Shown one piece after another: positions 7,515 through 13,458 of a DNA stretch of 14,796 nucleotides. The translations under genes were made by a program, and so were the position numbers. Origin of the DNA: JBHENW01 sp046261875 (GTDB lineage: Bacteria; Acidobacteriota; Thermoanaerobaculia; UBA5066; Gp7-AA6); NCBI GenBank assembly GCA_046261875.1, contig JBHENW010000061.1, positions 1 to 14,796 of the forward strand, in the 5' to 3' direction. Each line of letters opens with the position of its first letter. The stretch's first letter is position 1. The notes beneath the pieces were generated by a model. It saw nothing but the letters and a program-made list of their open reading frames with translations, had not been told where the DNA came from and did no database searches.

Positions 7515-8678
7515 ATGCCCCCGTTCGACATGAGCCTGGTCCAGCGCGGCGCCCGAAACCGGCGCACGCCCTACTACGAAGCCACGCAACGCTCCTCGCC
7601 CCAGGGCTTCACCGTCTACAACCACATGTACTTCCCGATCCGGTTCGACACGTTCGAAGCGGAGTTCGAGGCCCTATTGAACGACGTGACGATCTGGGAC
7701 GTGGCGGTCGAGCGCTGCCTGGAGGTCAGCGGGCCCGACGGCTTCCGGTTCGCCCAGCTGCTGACCCCGCGGAACTTGTGGAAGTGCGCGGTGGGACAGG
7801 GCAAGTACGTCACGATCTGCGACTCCGACGGGGGCGTGATCAACGACCCGGTCATGACGCGAATGGAGGAGAACACGTTCTGGTTCGCGCTCGCCTCTTC
7901 CGACGCGTTGCTCTTCGCCCGGGGACTGAAGAACGCGTACCCGCGCCTGAACGTTTCGATTCGGGAGCGGGACGTCGCGCCGGTGCAGATTCAGGGCCCC
8001 AAGTCCAAGAACCTGATGGTGGACCTCGTCGGCCCGGACATCCTCGCTCTGAAGTATTACTGGTGGAGACGGGCCGAGATCCGCGGCATCCCCGTCGTCA
8101 TCACCCGCACCGGCTGGACGAGCGAGGTCGGCTACGAGATCTACCTGCTCGATCCGACGAAGGGCACGGAAATCTGGGAGGCGCTCCTGGAGGTCGGTAA
8201 GCCTTACGGCGTCAAGCCAACCGGCCCCTCGGACATCCGGCGCGTCGAGGGGGGGATCCTCAACTGGGGGGCGGACATGACGTACGAGAACAATCCCCTC
8301 GAAATCGGCCTGGAGCGGCTCGTGGCCTTCAGCCTGCCCGACGACGCCTGCATCTCCATCGCCGCGCTCAAGCGCATCAAGGCGGAAGGGGTCAAGCGCC
8401 GGCTCGTGGGCGTCGAGCTCGATGGCGAGCGCTTTCCCGAGCTGAACGCCGTGAAGTGGCCCGCGTATCGCGAAAACGGGGGGGGCGAAGAGATCGGCCG
8501 TGTGACTTCGGCGATTTACTCGCCGCGTCTGAAGAAGAACATCGGCTACTGCTGGGTGCCCGTCGAGCTCGCGGGGAACGGGTCGAAGCTCCGCGTCGAG
8601 AGCGAGTGGGGGCCGCGGACGGCGATCGTCGCACCGATGCCGTTCGTCGACCCCGACAAGCGGATTCCGGTCTCCTGA
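7515..8678 (+). CDS. DmdA-like GcvT-fold protein (possible methyl-thioether or amine demethylase)
   Basis: This 387-residue protein is a second, divergent T-protein homologue. It shows RRTPYYEA near residue 17, VYNHMYFP (34-41), VWD-type block TIWDVAVERCLEVSGPD (59-75), GGVINDPVMTR (106-116), APVQIQGPKSKNLMVDL (155-171) and TRTGWTSEVGYEIY (197-210). The VYNH opening, WDVAVER and the N-D-P triplet recall dimethylsulfoniopropionate demethylase DmdA, which moves a methyl group to tetrahydrofolate. Where its neighbour has Asp-Asp, this protein has Asn110-Asp111, so the folate chemistry may differ between the two. DmdA partners dmdB, dmdC and dmdD are absent from the window, so I do not assign the gene symbol. 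It is co-transcribed with the preceding GcvT-like gene. A hairpin at 8690-8719 follows the stop. A general aminomethyltransferase-family role is the safe reading. Confidence 0.82.
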   Translation: MPPFDMSLVQRGARNRRTPYYEATQRSSPQGFTVYNHMYFPIRFDTFEAEFEALLNDVTIWDVAVERCLEVSGPDGFRFAQLLTPRNLWKCAVGQGKYVTICDSDGGVINDPVMTRMEENTFWFALASSDALLFARGLKNAYPRLNVSIRERDVAPVQIQGPKSKNLMVDLVGPDILALKYYWWRRAEIRGIPVVITRTGWTSEVGYEIYLLDPTKGTEIWEALLEVGKPYGVKPTGPSDIRRVEGGILNWGADMTYENNPLEIGLERLVAFSLPDDACISIAALKRIKAEGVKRRLVGVELDGERFPELNAVKWPAYRENGGGEEIGRVTSAIYSPRLKKNIGYCWVPVELAGNGSKLRVESEWGPRTAIVAPMPFVDPDKRIPVS

Positions 8679-8689
8679 GGGCCACAGCC

Positions 8690-8719
8690 GGGGAGCGCGG
8701 GTAATCGCCCGGCTTCCCC
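8690..8719 (+). terminator. Candidate transcription terminator hairpin after the DmdA-like gene
   Basis: GGGGAG, C bulge, GC, GGG can pair with CCC, G bulge, GC, TTCCCC around a TAATCG loop, giving about eleven base pairs starting 11 bases after the stop codon. There is no U-tract, so it may be a Rho-assisted or RNA-stabilising hairpin rather than a classic intrinsic terminator. The remainder of this 143-bp gap (to 8821) holds no gene and no clear promoter or Shine-Dalgarno site for the antiporter. Confidence 0.45.
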
Positions 8720-8821
8720 GATCACGCTCCGGTCCCTACGACGAGAGCGGAGACGGAGGACAGCCGAACTCAACGGGTCCGGGACCTGGACCTTCGCTTC
8801 TGATTTGATTCCCCTTATCCG

Positions 8822-10384
8822 ATGCCCGACCTGCTGACCGGCCTGGCCTTGATCGGGGGCGTCCTGATCATCTCGGCGCTCCTTTCCGGCCTGGTCGAGC
8901 GCGCGCCGATCTCCTTCCCGATCCTGTTCCTCGGTCTCGGAGCGCTCCTGGGAGAGCGGGGGATCGGCCTTCTCGCCATCGGACCGCACGATCCCACCCT
9001 GGAGGCGGTCGCCGTCGTGACGCTCTCCCTCGTGCTCTTCCTGGACGCCGTCCGCATGCGCTTCGGCGAGCTGCGCAAGGACTGGTTCGTTCCCTCGCTC
9101 GTGCTGGGGCCCGGGACCATCCTGGTCGTGATCTTCGTCGCCGGGGCGTCGATTCTCCTGCTCGACATGACACCCCTTCACGCCCTGCTCCTCGGCGCGA
9201 TCCTGGCGTCCACCGACCCGGTCGTCCTGCGGGACGTCCTGCGCGACGAGCGCCTCCCCCGCTCGATCCGCCAGACACTGTCGGTCGAGTCCGGAACGAA
9301 CGACCTCGTCGTCCTGCCGATCGTGCTGCTCCTGATCGCGGTCGCGAAAGCCGAGATGGCGGGGCCGGTCGGCTGGGGGTGGTTCCTGGCGCGCCTTTTC
9401 GTGTTGACCCCGCTCGTGGGATTCGCGGTCGGCGCGGCGGGGGCGTGGCTGATGATGAAGGCGGACGCGCGCTACGGAGTTCGCCGCGAGTACCAGGCCC
9501 TCTACGGCGTCGGCCTCGTCCTCGCCGCCTACGTCGCGGGGGTCGCGATCGAGGGGGACGGCTTTCTCGCCGCCTTCGCCGCCGGCGCGTCCATCGCGAT
9601 CCTGAACCTGAAGCTCTGCGACTGCTTCCTCGAGTTCGGCGACACGACGGCCGAGATGGCGATGTTCGTGGCGTTCGTGCTGTTCGGCGCCGTGCTGTCC
9701 GGGCTCATCCCGACGGTCCCGCTCGGCGCGACGCTCCTGCTGGCCGCGGTCGCCGTCGGGCTGGCGCGGCCGCTCGCGATCTTCCTCGTGCTCCGCGGCG
9801 CGACGATCAGCCGCCCCGCGCGCCTCTTCATCGGTTGGTTCGGACCGCGGGGCCTGAACTCGCTCCTCCTGGCGCTGCTCGTCGTCCGGGAAGGCATTCC
9901 GGGGGGAGAGGGTCTTCTGGCCGTCGCCGGTTTCGTCGTCGTCGTCTCGGTCGTGGTCCACGGGATCTCGGCGAACCCCCTCGCCTCGGCGTATGCGGCC
10001 CGGGTCGAGCACGAAACGCTCGCGGAGGAACGCGAGAGCTCCGCCGCGGGCCTCTTCGGAGCGGGACGGCGGGGCCGCGTGGTCAAGATCTCGGCGCGCG
10101 AGCTCGCGGACCGGCTGCAGGGGCCCAACCCGCCCATCGTTCTCGACGTGCGCTCGCGTTCCTCCCGCGCGGCCGATCCCGGCGAGATCCCCGGGAGCGT
10201 GCACGTCCTGCCGGACCACCTGGACGAATGGGCCGCGACGCAGAGCCCCGACCGCTCGGTCGTCGCCTGGTGCACGTGACCCAACGAAGGATCCAGCGCC
10301 CGTGCGGCGCAGCAGCTTCAGGAGCGCGGGTTCGACGCCGCCGCGCTGGAAGGCGGCCTGGACGCCTGGCGCCAGGCGGCTTAG
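8822..10384 (+). CDS. CPA1-type cation/proton antiporter fused to rhodanese domain, with in-frame TGA (candidate selenoprotein)
   Basis: Residues 1 to about 400 form a polytopic Na+(K+)/H+ antiporter with roughly 12 membrane segments. ASTDPVVLRDVL (129-140) and VESGTND (155-161) are the CPA1 ion-site helices, the Asn-Asp pair indicating the electroneutral type. A linker (EHETLAEERESS) leads to a cytoplasmic rhodanese domain from about 417, with VLDVRSRSS near 440 and PGSVHVLP. The frame meets TGA at 10277-10279 right after VVAWCT. It then continues PNEGSSARAA and ends EGGLDAWRQAA at TAG 10382-10384, a complete rhodanese C-terminus. Read through, the protein has 520 residues, with position 486 at the second cysteine of the usual C-x-C-P-N-E loop. 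If the TGA stops translation, the protein is 485 residues and the rhodanese half is broken. The ATG has no Shine-Dalgarno site. The gene converges on kup across a RAYT element. Confidence 0.82.
10277..10279 (+). other. In-frame TGA at a conserved cysteine position: possible selenocysteine codon
   Basis: The local reading is W-C-T-[TGA]-P-N-E-G-S-S-A-R. Rhodanese domains of this subtype normally read C-x-C-P-N-E there, so TGA replaces a TGC or TGT cysteine codon by one base. Cys-to-Sec replacement at a redox site is the usual signature of a selenoprotein. A nonsense mutation or a read error would look the same in one sequence. Confidence 0.55.
10296..10310 (+). promoter_or_regulatory. Candidate bacterial SECIS stem-loop downstream of the TGA
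   Basis: GCGCC (10296-10300) pairs perfectly with GGCGC (10306-10310) around the loop CGTGC. The loop begins 22 bases after the TGA and has G as its second base, followed by T. The published bacterial SECIS pattern needs a short stem soon after the UGA and a G among the first two loop bases, so it fits. A 5-bp G/C stem is not rare in DNA this rich in G+C. Confidence 0.35.
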
Positions 10385-10410
10385 GGGTCAATCGTGCATT
10401 CCTGCATTTT
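10384..10410 (+). repeat. Left inverted repeat of the RAYT element
   Basis: GGGGTCAATCGTGCAT (10384-10399) and, after TCC, TGCATTTT (10403-10410) are the exact inverse of the right end apart from a one-base spacer difference. The repeat begins at the last base of the antiporter-rhodanese TAG stop and contains the TGA stop of the transposase (10388-10390). TGCA, TTCC, TGCA, TTTTTT also makes a tiny hairpin followed by a T-run, which might help end transcription of the antiporter gene. Confidence 0.85.
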
Positions 10411-11341
10411 TTAGAAGCTCGGCCTCGAGACGGTTGACCAAGCCCCGGGCGTCTCCGTCGTCCTCGAGCCGGCGTTCGAGTCGGGCGACGCCTCGAACGA
10501 TGACCGATTCGTCGCGGCAAAAGTAGTTCGCCGTCCGACAGAGAGGGATTCCCGCCAGGTTTCGGGCGATCAACGCCGTCAGAGCGCGGCCGACCGCCAG
10601 GTCGTGGCAACTCTTTCTCGAGCGGAGCTCGGACAGCGGCTTCCCGGTTGCGTTGGAAACCGCAGCGGCGAAGTCGACGAGCGGCAGCCCCGGAAGCTTG
10701 AGGACAGACCGCTGGGAAGACGGCGTTTCGATTCGAAGGGCTTCTGGCGCCAGGTCTTGCGAAGGGAGATCGGCGACGTCGTCCTCCGAGCTGGCCCCCG
10801 CATCGATGAGTTCTCTGTAGAGGGGAATCGATTCCTCTCGGCTGGGCGAAAGAACCCCCAGAACTGTCTCGACGTCCAGCCATCGCGGCCGGCCCCGCCC
10901 GTTCCGCCGGTAGAAGGGGTCGCTCGACCACGGGTACTCGGCGGCTTCCGCGACGATGCCGGCGGCCACCGGGTTGCGGTGGATGTACCGAACGACGGCC
11001 AGAAGATGCCGGTCGTCGCCGATACGAAACGCCTTGTAGCGGCCCTGGAAAAGATGTCCGACACGGCGGTGCCGTCGGTTGAAGTCGCTCGCATACGCGG
11101 ACAGCACGGTGAGAACGACCCGGGCGAGGGGCTCCGTCCCCGTACGGATGGCGAGGTGGAGATGATTCCCCATAAGGCAGTAGGAAAAGACCGTGAAGCC
11201 GAACCGAGGATGGCAACGATCCAACCGGCCTAGGAATCGTCGGCGATCGGTCTCGTCGCGAAAAATCGGCTTCTGCTCGTTACCCCGCGCGATGACATGG
11301 TGCACCGCGCCCGGACCATCGACTCTTATTGCGCGCGGCAC
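10388..11341 (-). CDS. REP-associated tyrosine transposase (Y1_Tnp / RAYT) with DnaA-C-like helix-turn-helix tail
   Basis: This is a protein of about 317 residues. The Y1 HUH-nuclease core shows the N-terminal GPGAVHHVIARGN (9-21), the metal-binding MGNHLHLAI with His60 and His62, GHLFQGRYKAF (95-105) and the catalytic tyrosine in RYIHRNPVAAG (Tyr119). The C-terminal third (RKSCHDLAVGRALTALIARN onward, then DESVIVRGVARLERRL) resembles the DnaA C-terminal DNA-binding helix-turn-helix found in one RAYT subgroup. The enzyme nicks and joins single-stranded DNA at hairpin ends through a 5'-phosphotyrosine. All catalytic residues look intact. I chose the GTG at 11341 because RAYTs typically begin M-P/A-R; a TTG at 11368 in the same frame is the alternative, and neither has a good ribosome binding site. 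Its stop lies within the left inverted repeat. Confidence 0.88.
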   Translation of the reverse strand: MPRAIRVDGPGAVHHVIARGNEQKPIFRDETDRRRFLGRLDRCHPRFGFTVFSYCLMGNHLHLAIRTGTEPLARVVLTVLSAYASDFNRRHRRVGHLFQGRYKAFRIGDDRHLLAVVRYIHRNPVAAGIVAEAAEYPWSSDPFYRRNGRGRPRWLDVETVLGVLSPSREESIPLYRELIDAGASSEDDVADLPSQDLAPEALRIETPSSQRSVLKLPGLPLVDFAAAVSNATGKPLSELRSRKSCHDLAVGRALTALIARNLAGIPLCRTANYFCRDESVIVRGVARLERRLEDDGDARGLVNRLEAELLKNAGMHD

Positions 11342-11406
11342 CTGACGAGCACCACTCGAAACCTTCAAAGAGATCTTGTCGCGGCGTCAGAGGCAGCTCA
11401 TTTCAG

Positions 11407-11438
11407 AAAATGCAGTATGCACGATTGACCCCGACCCC
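11407..11438 (-). repeat. Right inverted repeat of the RAYT element
   Basis: AAAATGCA (11407-11414), GT, then ATGCACGATTGACCCC (11417-11432) mirror the left end. The outer flank carries an added GACCCC, so the end read inward is a tandem GGGGTC-GGGGTC. The kup TAG stop (11438-11440) directly adjoins this repeat. Confidence 0.85.
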
Positions 11439-13378
11439 TAAAGCTCGATCTGCGCGCCGAGCTCCACGACGCGGTTGGGAGGGAGGCGGAAGAAGTTCGT
11501 CGCCGGGAGGGCGTTGCGCGAGAGGACGCCGAAGAGCTTCTCGCGCCAGAGGGCCATTCCGGCTTTACGGCTCGCCAGGAGCGTCTCGCGGCCGAGGAAA
11601 TAGGTCGTGTTCCCGGGCGGGAACTCGAGGCCGGGATAGTCGAGCTGCTCGAGCATTTGCGGGATGTCCGGGTCCTGCATGAATCCGTACTTCGCGATCA
11701 CCCGAAAGATTCCGAAGCCGAGCTCCTGGATCTCGAGCCGCCGCCGCTGCGAGACGTACGGGACTTCGCTCGTCACCACCGTGAGGAAAACGACTTTGTC
11801 GTGGAGCACTTTGTTGTGCTTGAGATTGTGAAGGAGAGCCGGAGGCGTGCCGCCGAGCGTCCGGTCCATGTAGACGGCCGTCCCCGAGACGCGTACGGGA
11901 GGGGTCTTTCCCACGGACTCCAGGAAGAGGGAGTCCGACAGGGTCCCGTCCTTCATCCGCTCCTCGAGGATCTTCCGCCCCCGCCGCCAGGTCGTCATCA
12001 CGATGAACACCACGACCGCCACCGCGAGCGCGAACCAGCCGCCGTCGGGCACCTTCACGATGTTCGCTCCCCAGAAGGCCAGGTCCACGACGAGAAAGGC
12101 GCCGCAGACCGCAAAGACGAGCGGGAGGCTCCACTTCAACTTCTTGCGCGCGAAGAGCGAGAAGAGGATCGTCGCGAACACCATGTCGGTCGTGACCGCC
12201 ACGCCGTAAGCCGACGCCAGCTTGCTCGAGTCTCCGAACTCGAGGACCAGAATCATGCAGGAGATCATCAGGACCCAGTTCACGATGGGGATGTAGATCT
12301 GCCCGATCTCCTTGGCCGAGGTGTGCTCGATGCGCGTCCGCGGGAGGAACCCGAGCTGGACCGCCTGGCGGGTCAGCGAGAAGGCTCCCGAGATGACGGC
12401 CTGTGACGCGATGCAGGTCGCCGCGGTCGCGAGCGCGACCATCGGATAGAGCGCCCAGGACGGACCCATCCGGTAGAAGGGGTTCGTCGCCGCCCCCGGG
12501 TTGTTCAGCAGCAGCGCTCCCTGGCCGAAGTAGTTCAGCAGGAGCGCGGGGAGCACGAAGAGGAACCAGGTCATCCGGATCGGGCGGATTCCGAAGTGGC
12601 CCATGTCGGCATAGAGCGCTTCGCCTCCCGTCACGACCAGGAAGACGACCCCCAGGGTCAGGAAACCGCGCCACTCGTTCTGGGCGAAGAAGGAAAACGC
12701 GTGCGCCGGATTGACCGCGCCGAGAACCGACGGCGCCCGGATGATCTGGAGGATCCCGAGCAGCGCGAGCACCGAGAACCAGACGAGCATCAGCGGACCG
12801 AAGATGCGGCCGATGCTCGCCGTCCCAACCTGCTGGAAGAGGAAGAGCCCGAAGAGGATCGCCAGCGTGATCGCCGTGACGTAAGGCTCGAAGACGGGCG
12901 TCGCGACGGCGAGCCCCTCGATGGCGGAAAGGACGGAGATCGCCGGCGTGATCATGCCGTCTCCGTAGAGGAGCGCCGCGCCGAAGAGCCCCATGGCGAC
13001 GGGAAGCCACCGGATCCCGCGTGTGCCTTCCGCGGGGCGCACGAGGGACATGAGCGCCAGGATGCCCCCCTCCCCCCGGTTGTTCGCCCGGAGGATGAAC
13101 CCCATGTACTTCACGGAGATGACGATGAGGAGAGACCAGAAGATCAGGGACAGAACCCCCATGACGTTCGCGGCCGTGGGCGCGATGGAGTGGGGTCCGT
13201 GAAAGCACTCGCGCAGCGCGTAGAGCGGGCTCGTGCCGATGTCGCCGTACACGACGCCGAGCGCGGCGAGCGAGAGGCCCGCCAGATACGCGCCCCGTGG
13301 GTCGAGGCTGTAGCGGGTCGTCTCGTTGAGCCCGAGCCGTGGGTCCTCCGGCTCGGGCCGGGTATCGGGCTCAGTCAC
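11438..13378 (-). CDS. kup: Kup (Trk) family low-affinity potassium transporter
   Basis: This is a protein of about 646 residues (E. coli Kup has 622). It carries the family signature GVVYGDIGTSPLYALREC at 41-58, then SVKYMGFILRANNRGEGG, YGDGMITPAISVLSAIEG, GGEALYADMGHFG and SQAVISGAFSLTRQA. About twelve membrane helices precede a cytoplasmic C-terminal domain from about residue 440. Kup imports K+ with H+ at the inner membrane. The GTG at 13378 (VTEPDTRPEP) is chosen: an ATG at 13474 is in frame but would overlap the start of the divergent permease and adds non-family sequence. There is no Shine-Dalgarno site, and a TAGAAT ends only 10 bases upstream, so the mRNA may be nearly leaderless. 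The final TAG adjoins the RAYT repeat. Together with the antiporter this makes a monovalent-cation neighbourhood, though the two genes are convergent. Confidence 0.95.
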   Translation of the reverse strand: MTEPDTRPEPEDPRLGLNETTRYSLDPRGAYLAGLSLAALGVVYGDIGTSPLYALRECFHGPHSIAPTAANVMGVLSLIFWSLLIVISVKYMGFILRANNRGEGGILALMSLVRPAEGTRGIRWLPVAMGLFGAALLYGDGMITPAISVLSAIEGLAVATPVFEPYVTAITLAILFGLFLFQQVGTASIGRIFGPLMLVWFSVLALLGILQIIRAPSVLGAVNPAHAFSFFAQNEWRGFLTLGVVFLVVTGGEALYADMGHFGIRPIRMTWFLFVLPALLLNYFGQGALLLNNPGAATNPFYRMGPSWALYPMVALATAATCIASQAVISGAFSLTRQAVQLGFLPRTRIEHTSAKEIGQIYIPIVNWVLMISCMILVLEFGDSSKLASAYGVAVTTDMVFATILFSLFARKKLKWSLPLVFAVCGAFLVVDLAFWGANIVKVPDGGWFALAVAVVVFIVMTTWRRGRKILEERMKDGTLSDSLFLESVGKTPPVRVSGTAVYMDRTLGGTPPALLHNLKHNKVLHDKVVFLTVVTSEVPYVSQRRRLEIQELGFGIFRVIAKYGFMQDPDIPQMLEQLDYPGLEFPPGNTTYFLGRETLLASRKAGMALWREKLFGVLSRNALPATNFFRLPPNRVVELGAQIEL

Positions 13379-13388
13379 GCGTCGGGGG

Positions 13389-13394
13389 ATTCTA
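13389..13394 (-). promoter_or_regulatory. Candidate -10 box (TAGAAT) for kup
   Basis: On the minus strand TAGAATCCCCCGACGC is followed directly by the GTG start, leaving 10 bases between box and codon. It differs by one base from TAGAATCGCCCG on the opposite strand at 13441. No -35 match is seen. Confidence 0.45.
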
Positions 13395-13412
13395 TGGGCA
13401 GACCATCGGGGC

Positions 13413-13430
13413 CCCGGGGGGCGCCCCGGG
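13413..13430. promoter_or_regulatory. G/C hairpin between kup and the permease
   Basis: CCCGGGG (13413-13419) and CCCCGGG (13424-13430) form a perfect 7-bp inverted repeat around GGCG. It lies between the two outward -10 boxes, where -35 elements would be expected, so it may be an operator. It lacks T-runs, so it is not a classic terminator, and no protein can be named. Confidence 0.35.
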
Positions 13431-13440
13431 AAGCTGACCG

Positions 13441-13446
13441 TAGAAT
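13441..13446 (+). promoter_or_regulatory. Candidate -10 box (TAGAAT) for the amino-acid permease
   Basis: TAGAAT is followed by CGCCCGCAATCC and the ATG at 13459, so the transcript would have only a few leader bases. The same ten bases AATCGCCCGC follow the -10 box at 6260. Confidence 0.45.
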
Positions 13447-13458
13447 CGCCCGCAATCC

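Larger units (their letters stand above)
10384..11438. mobile_element. RAYT/IS200-like element with inverted-repeat ends
   Basis: A tyrosine-transposase gene is enclosed by near-mirror ends: TTAGGGGTCAATCGTGCAT reading in from the left and TTAGGGGTC, an extra GGGGTC, then AATCGTGCAT reading in from the right. Both ends continue, after 2-3 bases, with TGCATTTT. This is the layout of REP-associated tyrosine transposases (RAYTs), which sit as single domesticated copies between sequences resembling the extragenic palindromes they process. It lies tail-to-tail between the antiporter and kup genes. No target-site duplication can be defined. Confidence 0.75.

Noticed and set aside
6293..8678. Glycine cleavage operon
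   Set aside because: The T-protein fold is present twice, but no gcvH, gcvP or glycine riboswitch is visible, and both copies diverge from ordinary GcvT.
8546..10219. A 557-codon minus-strand open frame antisense to the antiporter
   Set aside because: Its translation is low-complexity Arg/Glu/Asp/Gln sequence typical of the antisense of membrane-protein genes in G+C-rich DNA, with no domain.
10277..10384. TGA read as an ordinary stop, with the rhodanese tail picked up by a frameshift
   Set aside because: The downstream rhodanese residues are in the same frame as the upstream part, so no frameshift is needed. Termination is still possible, but then the conserved tail would be unexplained.
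13379..13458. A c-di-AMP riboswitch upstream of kup
   Set aside because: The gap is only 80 bp, and the -10 box lies 10 bases from the start, leaving no room for the aptamer.
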